Assembly: GCF_000286355.1 (NCBI RefSeq)
Contig: NZ_AJXN01000101.1
Location: 1 to 36,853 of the forward strand
Reading direction: 5' to 3'
DNA from: Kocuria atrinae C3-8
GTDB taxonomy: Bacteria; Actinomycetota; Actinomycetes; Actinomycetales; Micrococcaceae
DNA: 36,853 nt
Part shown: positions 9,848 to 19,783 of the stretch, piece by piece
How the letters are laid out: every line of letters starts with the position of its first letter
Position numbering within the stretch: position 1 is the stretch's first letter
The notes under the pieces: generated by a model
The model's input: only the letters and a program-made list of their open reading frames with translations
Database searches by the model: none
Told to the model about the DNA's origin: nothing
Position numbers and translations under genes: made by a program

Positions 9848-10365
9848 ATGGAGAAGATCAGTATTCGCCCGGCGAAGACCTCGGACGTCCAGGGCATCAA
9901 GGCCCTGGTGGCGCCCATGGCCCAGGAGAACATCCTGATCACCAAGACACGGTGACCTATTACGAGAACATCCAGGAGTTCGTGGTCGCTGAGAACGAGA
10001 GCGGCGAGCTGGTGGGCTGCGGTGCGCTGCACGTGATGTGGGAGGACCTCGCGGAGGTGCGTACGCTGGCCACCTCGGTCAAGGCTCGCGGACAGGGCGT
10101 GGGTCGGCGGATGCTCGAGGTCTTGATCGACCGTGCGGCCGAACTCGGCGTGAGCCGGGTGTTCTGCTTGACGTTCGAGGTCGAGTTCTTCTCCGCCCAC
10201 GGGTTCGAGGTCATGGAGAACCAGGAAAGCATTGACCCGAACGTCTTTGCCGAGCTGCTGCGCTCGCACGACGAAGGCGTGGCGGAGTTCCTGGACCTGG
10301 CGCGCGTGAAGCCCAACACCCTGGGGAACACCCGCATGATTCGCCAACTGCACGTGTCGTTCTGA
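9848..10365 (+). CDS. argA: Amino-acid N-acetyltransferase (Rv2747/ArgA-type GNAT), one missing base near 9947
   Basis: A single-domain GNAT protein of about 172 residues. It closely follows the M. tuberculosis Rv2747 layout: an I-R-P-A-x-T-S-D-V start, V-G-C-G-A-L-H-V, the acetyl-CoA loop R-G-Q-G-V-G-R-R, L-T-F-E-V-E-F-F, G-V-A-E-F-L-D-L, and V-K-P-N-T-L-G-N-T-R-M. Such enzymes make N-acetylglutamate, the first step of arginine synthesis. ATG 9848 begins the frame; near 9947 AAGACACGG should be AAGGACACGG, which links the first 34 residues to the rest. The gene stands alone between hairpins, away from the arg cluster, as in mycobacteria. Confidence 0.88.
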
Positions 10366-10378
10366 CTCTTGGACGCCT

Positions 10379-10454
10379 CGGAAATCCCGGCGCTATCGGC
10401 ATTTTCGGAGGTCTCAGCCGGACAGGACGCTCCGGAAGTCCTGGCGCTATCGGC
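10379..10454 (+). repeat. Imperfect 22-base direct repeat in a non-coding gap
   Basis: Two copies (10379-10400 and 10433-10454) of a 22-base unit ending in GGCGCTATCGGC differ at only two positions and are 54 bases apart. They lie in the 161-base gap between the acetyltransferase and mutY, both of which end here. No gene or good terminator is otherwise visible in the gap. Confidence 0.5.
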
Positions 10455-10526
10455 GGTCGCGGCCGGTCAGCACGTCCCGGACACCAAGGATGCCGGAGCC
10501 GTCCGGAGCGATTGAACAAGACCGAT

Positions 10527-11509
10527 TCAGCTCGGCAGGCTGGCTTCGTCTCCGTGGCGAGCCGCCAGACCGTCCCTGATCAGCCCGTTGAGGGCCCGCT
10601 CGCGCTGTTCCGGCGGGGCCGGTAATGACCACAGCTTCTCGAGCATTTCCGCCGTCTCCTGCCCGGGATTCTCGATCCGGGCGGCCAACTGCTCCGCACC
10701 CGCACGATCCGTGAGCAACAGGGGCACCGGCACCGGCGCCGAGCTGTGGCGCAGCACCGCCATGATGGCCCCGCGAACCTGTCGGTCGGTGCCGTGCCAG
10801 GACTGGCCCTTGGGAACGTAGTCCGGCTCCGGTCGGCCAGCCGCGATCCACGCGCACTGATCGAACACCGGGCATTCTTCGCACTTGGGGGAGCGGGCCG
10901 TGCACACCAGGGCACCGAGTTCCATGACGGCCTGGTTCCACTTGACCGACTCCTCGACGTCCTCCGGCATGAGCCGATCCGCGAGCCGGGACTCCGCCGC
11001 GGTGAGCGATTTGGACGGCAGCGCCTTGCCGCTGAACAGACGGGCGTGCACCCGTCGGATGTTGGTGTCCACCACCGTGTAACGCTGACCGAACGCGAAC
11101 ACCGCCACGGCCGCCGCGGTGTAGGAACCGATGCCGGGCAGGTCCAGTAGTTCGGAGTGATTCGCGGGAACCTGGTTGCCGTGCTGTTCGGCGATCTCCG
11201 TGGCCGCGGCATGCAGGCGGAGAGCGCGGCGGGGATATCCGAGACGACCCCACGCCCGCACCACATCCGCGGGGCTCGCGGCCGCCAAGTCGGCCGGTGT
11301 GGGCCATCGATCCAGCACTCGCGCCAGATGGGCAGCACCCGGACCACGGGCGTCTGCTGGAGCATGATTTCGCTCACCAACACACCCCAGGGTGAGCACG
11401 CGGGTTCGCGCCACGGGAGGTCCCTGCCGGCGCGTGAGAACCACTGGATGACGGCTTGGTGAATGCCGTGAAGTTGGTCCGGTGCGCAGGGTGTGGAGCT
11501 CGAGTTCAT
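10527..11509 (-). CDS. mutY: A/G-specific adenine glycosylase MutY (one missing base near 11318)
   Basis: Base-excision repair enzyme that removes adenine mispaired with 8-oxoguanine. From ATG 11509 the N-terminal part shows W-F-x-x-x-G-R-D-L-P-W-R and the catalytic-Glu segment S-E-I-M-L-Q-Q-T. After a frame change near 11318 (GAGTGCTGG should be GAGTGGCTGG) it continues with the helix-hairpin-helix L-P-G-I-G-S-Y-T-A, the catalytic Asp in V-D-T-N-I-R-R-V, and the four-cysteine iron-sulfur loop C-x6-C-x2-C-x5-C. About 327 residues, slightly shorter than E. coli MutY and with a compact C-terminal domain. It is divergent from the next gene with only 25 bases between the starts. Confidence 0.94.
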
Positions 11510-11534
11510 AAGTCCCCACGGTAGCCTGGAGGTC

Positions 11535-12266
11535 ATGGCAACCAACGGTTCTGAGCAGCGTGATTCCAGCAACCCCCGCGCGTCCCACGGAGATTCCGGC
11601 GACCGGTTGCCTCCTTCGGTCTACCGCCGACGCCGCTTGATCGCCTTGGTCGTCCTGCTCGTGTTGGTCATTGCCCTGATCTGGGGCATTTCCTCCGTGG
11701 TCTCCGCTCTGACCGGATCTTCGGAAGAGCCCGAGCAGCCGCCCACGCAGACCGAAGTCGCGGCAGAACCCACCCCGGAGGCAACGGTGGATCCGAACAA
11801 TAAGTTCGCGGACTTCACCCCTCGCCCGACCCCCAGCGGTGACAAGCAGAGCGAGGACGCCTCGGCCAGTCCCGCAGCCGTGGAGGAGTGCGGGGCCAAC
11901 CTGAGCCTTACTGCCTCCACGGACAAGCAGACCTACCCGGCGGATCAGGAGCCGGTACTGGTCATGACCATGGAGAACACCGGGGAGGCGCCGTGCCGGG
12001 TCAACGCCGGAACGAACGCCATGAATTACGTGGTCACCTCAGGCTCGGATGTCATCTTCGACTCCCGCCACTGCGCTGCCGACGGAGAGGACCGCAACGT
12101 CACGTTGGAGCCGGGCAAGAAGGAAGACGCCCGACTGACCTGGAACCGCACGCGCACCGCAGAGGGCTGCCCCGCAGATCAGGCGAAGGCGATGGCCGGT
12201 TACTACAACCTGACCGTGGGACTGGGCGAGCAAACCAGCTCGAACGCCACATTCGTCCTGGAGTAA
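11535..12266 (+). CDS. Membrane-anchored extracellular protein, unknown function (possible BsuPI-like fold)
   Basis: A 243-residue protein from ATG 11535, preceded by CTGGAGGT. A short polar, basic cytoplasmic part (R-R-R-R-L) is followed by one strongly hydrophobic TM (residues about 36-56). Then come a Pro/Thr/Glu-rich disordered linker and a compact extracellular domain starting near C-G-A-N-L. That domain has V-L-V-M-T-M-E-N-T-G-E-A-P-C-R-V and T-W-N-R-T segments reminiscent of beta-sandwich BsuPI or DUF4232-like domains, with four cysteines that could form two disulfides. No enzymatic motif. It is divergent from mutY and convergent with disA. Function unknown. Confidence 0.7.
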   Translation: MATNGSEQRDSSNPRASHGDSGDRLPPSVYRRRRLIALVVLLVLVIALIWGISSVVSALTGSSEEPEQPPTQTEVAAEPTPEATVDPNNKFADFTPRPTPSGDKQSEDASASPAAVEECGANLSLTASTDKQTYPADQEPVLVMTMENTGEAPCRVNAGTNAMNYVVTSGSDVIFDSRHCAADGEDRNVTLEPGKKEDARLTWNRTRTAEGCPADQAKAMAGYYNLTVGLGEQTSSNATFVLE

Positions 12267-12364
12267 ACCGCCTCAGAAGGGCTGTTCAGGGCAGACTTTT
12301 CGGGAGGCTGTCTCCAGGTCTGCGGGAGGCTCGCGCGTTCAGCACCGGGCGACGGACCCGCCGC

Positions 12365-13440
12365 TCACATGAAGCGTTCGAGCAGGCTCGTCTCCGCCAT
12401 GCGGGACAGCGATTCGCGCACGTTGCGGGCGCGCTGCTCACCAATGCCCTCCACGGACATGAGGTCTTCGAGGTTGGCGGCCATGAGGGCCTGCAACCCG
12501 TCGAACTGACCGACCAGGCGTTTGGCCACCACACGGGGCATGGATTTGATGCCTTCGAGAAGGCGGTAGCCGTGCGGGTGAAGGTCCGCTTCCAGGTTGC
12601 CCTGGGGAGTGATCAGTGCCGCGGCCACGGCAACCTTCTGGAGGTCGATCAGGTCCGCAGGGGACAGCTGGGCCAGCTGCTCCATGGCGGAGGAGAAGAC
12701 CTCTGCGGGGATGTCCTCCGGCAAGTAATCGCGCAGCACCACGTCCGGACCGGGGCCGTTGCCCGCGGTGAGTTCTTCCAGCTGCAGTGAGATGAGCCGG
12801 CCGTCCTCGCCGAGTTCGAGCACGTACCAGCTGATTTCCTCGGAGATCCTGCGCACCATTTCCATGCGCTGCAGGGTGAGAGCCACATCCCGGGCCGTCA
12901 CGGCGGCTTCGATCTCGAGGGCGGAGAGGCTACCCAGCACCTGTTCCAGGCGGTTGCTGTAGTGCTCCAGGTTTGTAGAGCCTGATTCGCGCGGGCCATG
13001 ATCGCTTGCGAACCCTCGATGGCGTAGCGGTCATTGCCCACGTAAATGGTGATGACGCTCATTGACTGGCTCACGGAGACCACCGGAACATTGGTCTGTT
13101 TGGCGGTGCGCTCGGCGGAGCGGTGACGGGTACCGGATTCCTGGGTCTCGATGTGAGCGTCCGGCATGAGCTGCACACCGGCTTTCAGAATGCGGGTGGC
13201 ATCTCGGTCGCACACGATGGCGCCGTCCATCTTGGCCAGTTCGCGCAGCTTGGTGGGGGTGAATTCGGTGTCGATGTCGAAACCGCCCGAGCACACGGCC
13301 TCCACGGACTTGTCGAAGCCCAGCACTATCAACCCGCCGGTCCGACCCCGCAGAATGCGTTCGAGTCCCGTGCGCAACTGGGTTCCGGGTGCCAAGCGGG
13401 CCAGGGTTCTACGAAGGGCCGTTTCCTGAGCTTTCACCAC
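12365..13440 (-). CDS. disA: DNA integrity scanning protein DisA, diadenylate cyclase (one missing base near 12970)
   Basis: Makes the second messenger c-di-AMP from two ATP and scans DNA for branched structures. The N-terminal DAC domain carries the catalytic D-G-A (M-D-G-A-I-V) and R-H-R (G-T-R-H-R-S-A-E-R) motifs. The C-terminal part has the linker helices and the helix-hairpin-helix [10 protein letters not shown]. The two halves are in different frames; a run of three A should be four near 12970 (A-L-Q-N-L-E-H-Y). About 359 residues, normal length. Start is GTG 13440 or the adjacent GTG 13437. It lies 76 bases after radA on the same strand, the conserved radA-disA pairing. Confidence 0.95.
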
Positions 13441-13516
13441 GTGATCATCCTACGTGCTATCTGCATGGACCTGGTGCCCAGCCGGGGCTGTTATCCGCAC
13501 CGTTCAGCAGGGTTGG

Positions 13517-14908
13517 TCAGCGCTCCCGCGGAGGAAAGAGCAGCTCGATGGCCTGGCTGACCGTGGTGACTTCGCGAACGGAGAATCCCTGGGGAATCTT
13601 GCCCGGGCCACTGGGGGAAGCGGGCACCACGGCGTGCGTGAAGCCCAACCGTGCCACCTCCTGGATCCGGCGATTGATGTCCGGCACCGGGCGGACTTCA
13701 CCTGCCAAACCGATTTCCCCGAAACACACCAAGCGCTGGGGGAGCGGGCGGTCCTGTGCGGCCGAGGCCAGGGCCATACACACCGCCAGGTCGGTGGCCG
13801 GTTCGGTGAGCCGCACACCGCCCACGGTAGAGACGTAGCAGTCGAGACTGGCCAGGCCCACCCCTGCCCGGCGCTGCAGGACCGCCAGCAGCATGGCCAC
13901 GCGTGAACTGTCCAGGCCGGAGGTGGCCCGGCGGGGTTGTGCGGTGCTGGATTTATCCAACAACGCTTGCACCTCGGCCAGCAGGGGCCTGCGACCCTCC
14001 ACCGTGACGCTCAAACACGTACCGGCCACGGGCAGGGGCGTGCGGGACACGAACAGGCCCGAGGGGTCCGCGACCGATTCGATCCCGGTCTCGCCCAGGT
14101 CGAAACAACCGACCTCGTCCGTGGGACCGAAACGGTTCTTGATGGCGCGCAGCAGTCGAATCCTGGAGTGCTTGTCACCCTCGAACTGGCAGACCACGTC
14201 CACCAGGTGTTCGAGTAACCGGGGCCCGGCAATGGAGCCTTCCTTGGTGACGTGCCCGACCAGGAGCGTGGTCATGTTCTTGGTCTTGGCCGCGTGAATC
14301 AGGCTCGCGGCAACCTCCCGAACCTGGCTGACGCCGCCGGCGGAACCGTCAACCTCGGAACTGGCCAGAGTCTGGACAGAATCCACGATGAGCAGTTGGG
14401 GTTTCACCGCCTCCACATGGGCCAGAGCGGTGGAAAGGTCTGTTTCCGCGGTGAGGTAGAGCTTGTCCGCGACCGCACCAATGCGTTCGGCGCGCAGTTT
14501 GACCTGCGCGGCGGACTCCTCGCCGGTCACGTACAAAACGTCGCGGGGAGTCTGGCCCCCGGCGACCTTGGCGGCTGCGTCCAGCAGCAGCGTGGACTTA
14601 CCCACTCCCGGCTCACCCGCGAGGAGGATCACAGCACCGGGAACCAGCCCACCACCGAGTACACGGTCCAGCTCAGGAACGTGCGTGGGCGTGAATTTGG
14701 CAATGGACGAGTCCACCTGACCAATGGGCTTGGCAGGTTGCGCCACCGAACGGGCGGCCTGGGTGCGGCCGTGTTCCTGCGCACCACCGGCTTCCTCCAC
14801 GGTGCCCCAGGACTGACATTCGCCGCACCGACCGACCCATTTGGCCGTGGTCCAGCCGCATTCGGTGCAGCGGTAGGACACTGAGGGTTTGCGGGTCTTG
14901 GTGCTCAT
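13517..14908 (-). CDS. radA: DNA repair protein RadA
   Basis: Intact, 463 residues. A RecA-like ATPase/helicase that helps process recombination intermediates. It has a four-cysteine zinc finger (Cys14, 17, 28, 31), Walker A G-E-P-G-V-G-K-S-T at about 98-106, the RadA-specific K-N-R-F-G motif, and a C-terminal Lon-protease-like domain without obvious protease function. Located directly upstream of disA on the same strand; in Bacillus RadA is known to interact with and inhibit DisA. Confidence 0.97.
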   Translation of the reverse strand: MSTKTRKPSVSYRCTECGWTTAKWVGRCGECQSWGTVEEAGGAQEHGRTQAARSVAQPAKPIGQVDSSIAKFTPTHVPELDRVLGGGLVPGAVILLAGEPGVGKSTLLLDAAAKVAGGQTPRDVLYVTGEESAAQVKLRAERIGAVADKLYLTAETDLSTALAHVEAVKPQLLIVDSVQTLASSEVDGSAGGVSQVREVAASLIHAAKTKNMTTLLVGHVTKEGSIAGPRLLEHLVDVVCQFEGDKHSRIRLLRAIKNRFGPTDEVGCFDLGETGIESVADPSGLFVSRTPLPVAGTCLSVTVEGRRPLLAEVQALLDKSSTAQPRRATSGLDSSRVAMLLAVLQRRAGVGLASLDCYVSTVGGVRLTEPATDLAVCMALASAAQDRPLPQRLVCFGEIGLAGEVRPVPDINRRIQEVARLGFTHAVVPASPSGPGKIPQGFSVREVTTVSQAIELLFPPRER

Positions 14909-14953
14909 GCGTTCACAGTATCCAGCCAGTCAGACACGCATAACCGCGCGGAA

Positions 14954-16111
14954 TCAGTCCGCTTGCAGCGGGGGCAGGTGACTGATGGCCACCTGGTGAC
15001 TGATGCCGGTGGCTTCGATCAGATCGACCACCATGGGCCGGATCATCAGCACGAGCGCCTCACCCTCCATGGTGCGTACACCCATGTCGTGTGGTTCCAG
15101 GCGGGCCGCCACGGAGAACAGTTCGTTGCGGGCCTGACGAAGATAGCTCTCTCGCGATTGCGGCTGGCTCACGGCCAGCGCGTTACCCAGGCTCAGCACG
15201 GCGTCGGACAGATCGGCGAGCACCTCGGAAAGGGACGTGACGGCGTCGTCGGCGAGGGAGACGTGATCGAGCACGGACGCGAGTCTGCGAGCGAGAACGC
15301 GGGAATTTCGCACGGCCAGGTCCAGATAGTGGATGCAATGGTCCAGGTTGTCGATTTCTTCCCGGTGTCTTCGATGGATGGGTGAGGCGTAGGAGATCTC
15401 CTTGGACGTCTTCAATCCCGTGCGGACCGAGTCGACCAGAGGTTGGGTCTGACGGCCGCGCACCAGGGCGTGCCATGCCAGACGGGAATCGTAATCGGAG
15501 ACGGCGCGGGAGGACTCGGCCAGCAGCTCGGAGTACTCCCTGATCAGCTTGCGAACGTCCCCGCGGGGCTCGCGGCGGGGGTCTTCCGGAATGAAGTAGG
15601 CCAGCAGCAGCGCGCACAGACAACCGACCACGGCGTCCAACGAGCGGGCGAACACCCCGTCCTGGGACGGGGGTAGCAGCACCACGAGTACCGACTGCAA
15701 ACCCATCTGGGTGGTGAAGATGGCTCCGTTGTCCAGGAATCGGGCGAGCATGAGCGAAACCAGCAGCACAATCGCCGCTTGCCATTCACCATGGCCCAAC
15801 GCGTGCATGAGTAGATCGCCCACCACGATGCCCAGGGTGCAACCGATCGCGACCTCAAGCACTCGCCGGTAACGCAACCCGCCCTTGGCATAACCCAGCG
15901 AGACCAGAGCAGCGGTTGCCGCGAAAATGGGGCCGTGGTGGCCGAGCAATCGCTCCGCGATGACGTAGGCACCCACGGCGGCCACGGTCATCTGAACCGC
16001 TTGGAAGAGCCCGCGGAGCATCCGGTTCCAACCAGTCTTGGAACGTTTGCTCACCGCAGAGGGAACATGAGCAAGCCGGGACCTGTGCTGTTTCGCCTCG
16101 CTCGATGACAT
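14954..16111 (-). CDS. FUSC family (aromatic acid exporter-like) membrane protein
   Basis: Intact, 385 residues. A basic N-terminus is followed by about six closely spaced TM helices (residues roughly 33-175) and then a long mostly helical cytoplasmic region with charged heptad-like stretches. This is the layout of FUSC/ArAE-family proteins related to the E. coli AaeB aromatic acid efflux pump. The substrate is unknown. It follows radA-disA in the opposite sense of transcription order (it is upstream of radA on the minus strand, 45 bases away), so the three could share a transcript. Confidence 0.8.
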   Translation of the reverse strand: MSSSEAKQHRSRLAHVPSAVSKRSKTGWNRMLRGLFQAVQMTVAAVGAYVIAERLLGHHGPIFAATAALVSLGYAKGGLRYRRVLEVAIGCTLGIVVGDLLMHALGHGEWQAAIVLLVSLMLARFLDNGAIFTTQMGLQSVLVVLLPPSQDGVFARSLDAVVGCLCALLLAYFIPEDPRREPRGDVRKLIREYSELLAESSRAVSDYDSRLAWHALVRGRQTQPLVDSVRTGLKTSKEISYASPIHRRHREEIDNLDHCIHYLDLAVRNSRVLARRLASVLDHVSLADDAVTSLSEVLADLSDAVLSLGNALAVSQPQSRESYLRQARNELFSVAARLEPHDMGVRTMEGEALVLMIRPMVVDLIEATGISHQVAISHLPPLQAD

Positions 16112-16187
16112 GACCCCATCTTAGGCAGCGGTGGCGCGAAACCGGCGGCGGGTCGAAGGCCCGGGGCAGGGGGTCCTTTTCGGGAGT

Positions 16188-16221
16188 GTGCATTAACTCA
16201 CATTCGCTCGCGTTCATGCAC
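16188..16221. repeat. Near-perfect 10-base inverted repeat upstream of pstS
   Basis: GTGCATTAAC at 16188-16197 and GTTCATGCAC at 16212-16221 are complementary at nine of ten positions, with a 14-base spacer. It sits between the FUSC gene start and the PHO box and could be an operator for either side. Confidence 0.4.
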
Positions 16222-16256
16222 GTGGCCGCCGGAAGAATGGCACTGACGCGTCATCT

Positions 16257-16278
16257 GTTAACCCTGAGTTCACCTACC
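16257..16278 (+). promoter_or_regulatory. Candidate PHO box (PhoP-binding tandem repeats) for the pst operon
   Basis: Two adjacent 11-base units, GTTAACCCTGA (16257-16267) and GTTCACCTACC (16268-16278), resemble the actinobacterial PHO box (tandem GTTCACC-type 11-mers bound by PhoP under phosphate starvation). A third, inverted GTTCACC unit occurs on the minus strand at 16312-16322. A weak -10 candidate, CATATC, lies at about 16293. Position before pstS is exactly as expected. Confidence 0.6.
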
Positions 16279-16423
16279 TGGAGATCTCTGTCCATATCCA
16301 CTGCCTACCGTCACGGGTGAACCACTACGGATGTGCAGTTTTCCGTGGTCGAGTCACTGGCCGAGTCCGGCCGTTTTGCGATCCACCGGCACCGCCGGAA
16401 ATATTCCATGAAGGGGTAACACT

Positions 16424-17534
16424 GTGAAGGCTTCCTACTTCGGCCGTTCAGCCGCCGTTCTCGCCATTGGCGCCCTCGCCCTGACTGCGTGCGGCTCGGA
16501 CAACCCGACCGGCAACGAAGGCGGCGATTCCAACGGCGGCGGCGAGTCCAGCGTCTCCGGCACCCTGACCGGTATCGGCGCATCCTCGCAGCAGGCCGCC
16601 ATGACCGCTTGGCAGAACGGTTTCCAGTCCGCCAACAGCGGCGCCACCGTGCAGTACTCCCCGGACGGCTCCGGCGCGGGCCGCACCGCCTTCCTGGCCG
16701 GAGGCGCCCAGTTCGCTGGTTCCGACGCTTCATGAGCGACGAGGAGAACGAGGAATCCAAGGAGCAGTGCGGCCCCGACGGCGCCCTGAACCTCCCCGTC
16801 TACATCTCCCCGATCGCCGTGGCCTTCAACCTGCCCGGTGTGGACAGCCTCAAGCTGGACGCCCCCACCATTGCCAAGATCTTCAAGGGCGAGATCGAGT
16901 CCTGGAACGCTCCCGAGATCGCCGAGCAGAACCCGGATGCCGATCTCCCGGACACCCGCATCACCGTGGTGCACCGTAACGATGACTCGGGCACCACCGA
17001 GAACTTCACCGAGTACCTCCACGCCGCCGCTCCCGAGGACTGGACCGACGAAGCGGATCAGGCTTGGCCCTCCAAGTACGCCGCAGAGAACGACAAGGGC
17101 ACCTCCGGCGTTGTGAACACCACCCAGGGCACCGAGGGCACCATCACCTACGCGGATGCTTCCGCCGTGGGTGACCTGGGCACCGTGGAGATCAAGGTCG
17201 GCGAAGAGTACGTCCCGCACTCCCCGGAAGCTGCAGCCAAGGCCGTTGAGGTCTCCAAGCAGGTCGAGGGCCGTAGCGAGCACGACATGGCCATCGAGCT
17301 CGAGCGTGACACCACCGAAGCCGGTGCCTACCCGCTCGTGCTGATCTCCTACCACGTGGTCTGCTCCCAGTACGACTCCCAGGAGACCGCCGACCTGGTC
17401 AAGGCCTTCGAGTCCTACGTGATCTCCGAGGACGGCCAGAAGACCGCCGCTGATTCCGCCGGTTCCGCACCGCTGTCCGAGACCCTGCGCGAGCAGCCAC
17501 GGCCGCAGTGGAATCCATCAAGGTTCAGGGCTGA
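16424..17534 (+). CDS. pstS: Phosphate ABC transporter substrate-binding lipoprotein PstS (two missing bases)
   Basis: Extracellular phosphate receptor of the Pst transporter, anchored as a lipoprotein: the signal peptide ends in the lipobox L-T-A-C. GTG 16424 is the start, with AAGGGG upstream. The frame changes near 16733 (CTTCATG should be CTTCCATG) and near 17492 (CAGCC should be CAGGCC). With both bases restored the protein is about 370 residues and ends E-S-I-K-V-Q-G at TGA 17532-17534. Phosphate-binding loops are visible: T-G-I-G-A-S-S, G-S-G-A-G-R, G-S-D-A-S and D-D-S-G-T-T-E. A close paralogue lies at 30267-31400. Confidence 0.95.
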
Positions 17535-17548
17535 CCTGACGACCTAGC

Positions 17549-17597
17549 GCGCACAAACGGCGTCGGCGCGTGCAACGCGTCGACGCCGTCTGTGCGC
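17549..17597 (+). terminator. Strong hairpin between pstS and pstC
   Basis: Arms of about 20 bases, with small bulges, form a long GC-rich stem beginning 14 bases after the pstS stop. It lacks a T-run. A partial terminator or mRNA stabiliser here would give more PstS than permease, as is usual for binding-protein transporters. Confidence 0.65.
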
Positions 17598-17684
17598 CGA
17601 ACGCCCGGGCCATACGCTTCCCGATGAGGGAATGGTAGGTTGCCCTGGCACGAGAATTGACCATGATCTGAAGGGACTCTGTAC

Positions 17685-18630
17685 ATGTCCACCACAGCGA
17701 GCGCACAGAAGCCGGGGACCAAGAACTCCGCGGCCGGTCGCGCGGGTGACTCGATATTCTCAGGATTGAGTCTCGCAGCGGGCATCTTGATCTTTGCCGT
17801 GCTCGCGGCCGTGGCACTGTTCCTGCTGCTGCAGGCGCTGCCCACGTTCGCGGCTCCGGCGGACGAGATCACCGGCGGAGAAGGATTCTTCTCATACATT
17901 TGGCCCCTCGTGCTCGGCACGCTGATCGCAGCCATCATTGCGCTGTTGATCGCCACGCCCATCGGCATCCTGGTGGCCTGTACATCTCTCACTACGCGCC
18001 GGCCCGGATCTCCAAGTCTGTCGGATACGTGATCGACCTGCTGGCCGCGATCCCGTCCGTGATCTACGGTGCGTGGGGCGCCACGGTGCTGGCTCCCGCG
18101 CTGGTGCCGTTCTACAACTGGTTGGCCGATAACCTCGGTTTCATCCCGATCTTCGCGGGCCCGCATCCCAGACCGGTAAGACCATGATGACCGCCGGCGT
18201 GGTGCTGGCCATCATGATCCTGCCCATCATCACCTCCATGTCCCGCGAGATCTTCACCCAGACCCCCAAGCTGCACGAAGAAGCAGCGCTGGCCCTGGGC
18301 GCGACCCGTTGGGAAATGATCCGGATGTCCGTTCTGCCCTTCGCGCGACCGGGCATCATCTCCTCCGTCATGCTGGCCCTGGGACGTGCACTGGGCGAAA
18401 CCATGGCGGTGGCACTGGTGCTGTCCTCCGGCCCCATGATCGCGTCCCTGATCAAGTCCGGCAATCAGACGATCGCTGCGGAAATCGCCTTGAACTTCCC
18501 CGAGGCCTACGGCCTGCGGTTGTCCGAGCTGATCGCGGCCGGTCTGGTGCTGTTCCTGATCACCCTGGTGGTCAACATGATCGCTCGCGCCATCATTGCC
18601 CGCTACAAGGAATTCTCGGGAGCTAACTGA
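17685..18630 (+). CDS. pstC: Phosphate ABC transporter permease PstC (two missing bases)
   Basis: Integral membrane subunit forming the phosphate channel together with PstA. From ATG 17685: a polar N-terminus, a first TM, a periplasmic segment and the BPD_transp_1 core, with the coupling-helix E-A-A-L-A-L-G-A-T-R-W motif near 18280. Frame changes near 17982 (GCCTGTAC should be GCCCTGTAC) and near 18167 (a run of three C should be four) restore a standard protein of about 315 residues. The stop overlaps the pstA start by one base. Same-strand order pstS-pstC-pstA-pstB is canonical. Confidence 0.94.
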
Positions 18631-19771
18631 TGTCAACGACTACGACTAAGCCCGGTACCTCTCCCGTGCGCGAGTCCCGACTGACTCGCGGTCAGCGCCC
18701 CAAGTGGCTCATCCCCGTGATCGGTGTGGGCGCCATTGTCGTGGGTGCTGCGATCTCAGCACTCATCGGCTTCAACATCGCCACGTGGGCGATCTTCGCC
18801 GCGCTCGTGTTCCTGATCGTGGGCCCGCTGTTGATCGGTGCGATCGAAGGCTCACGAGCCGGTTCCGATTCGCTCATGACCTTCCTGGTCTACACCGCGT
18901 TCATCCTGGCTGTGATCCCGCTGATCTCGGTGATCTACACGGTGCTGGCCAACGGTATCCCCGGCCTGACCTCCAACCTGTTGTTCACGTCAATGAACGG
19001 CGTGACCGGCGCGCAGGACAACTTTGCGGAAGCTCCCGGAGACGTGGTGGGCGGTGCCTACCACGCGATCGTGGGCACGGTGTCCATCACCTTCTGGGCA
19101 ACCTGATGTCCGTGCCGATCGGCCTGCTGACCGCCATCTACCTGGTGGAGTACTCCAACAACGGCTGGCTGGGTAAGGCCATCACCTTCTTCGTGGACGT
19201 CATGACCGGTATCCCGTCCATCGTGGCCGGTCTGTTCGCGGCGGCGTTGTTCGGCATGATCTTCGGCCCGTCCACCCGTACCGGTATTGTGGCCGCGGTC
19301 GCCTTGACCGTGCTCATGATTCCCACGGTTGTGAAGAACACCGAAGAAATGCTGCGCATCGTTCCCAACGAACTGCGCGAGGCCTCCTACGCATTGGGCG
19401 TGCGGAAGTGGCGCACCATCCTCAAGGTGGTCATCCCCACCGCGATCTCGGGTATCGCCTCCGGCGTTACGCTGGCTATTGCCCGCGTGATCGGTGAGAC
19501 CGCTCCGCTGCTGGTAACCGCGGGCTTTGCAACGGCCATCAACTGGAACTCGTTCTCCGGTTGGATGACCACGCTGCCCACGTACATTTACTACCAGATC
19601 ATGACACCCACCTCGCCCACCAACCCCGACCCCTCACTGCAGCGGGCCTGGGCCGCGGCACTGATCCTGATCGCGATCGTGATGCTGCTCAACCTTCTTG
19701 CCCGACTGATCGCCAAGGCCTTCGCGCCTAAGACGCCGGCCGCTAAGCATCCATCGAGTCACGAGTCCTAA
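18630..19771 (+). CDS. pstA: Phosphate ABC transporter permease PstA (one missing base near 19100)
   Basis: Second permease subunit. It starts at ATG 18630 on the last base of the pstC stop. The N-terminal half has a polar start and three hydrophobic segments, an actinobacterial extension compared with E. coli PstA. Near 19100, GCAACCTGATG should be GCAACCCTGATG; the protein then runs through I-Y-L-V-E-Y, G-I-P-S-I-V-A-G and the coupling helix R-E-A-S-Y-A-L-G-V-R-K-W, about 380 residues. pstB follows after 12 bases. Confidence 0.94.
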
Positions 19772-19783
19772 GGAATCCACACC

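Noticed and set aside
12267-12364. Terminator between the extracellular-domain gene and disA
   Set aside because: Only a 6-base stem (12291-12296 with 12318-12323) and a 21-base loop; too weak to claim.
13123-13560. Plus-strand open frame opposite disA
   Set aside because: Overlaps the catalytic part of DisA and shows no family features.
16435-17355. Minus-strand open frame of about 300 codons opposite pstS
   Set aside because: Antisense shadow of a recognised gene; repeats of Gly/Val typical of reversed GC-rich coding sequence.
16424-17534. Programmed ribosomal frameshifting in pstS, pstC and others
   Set aside because: No slippery heptamers or downstream stimulators are visible, and the changes are too many and too scattered.
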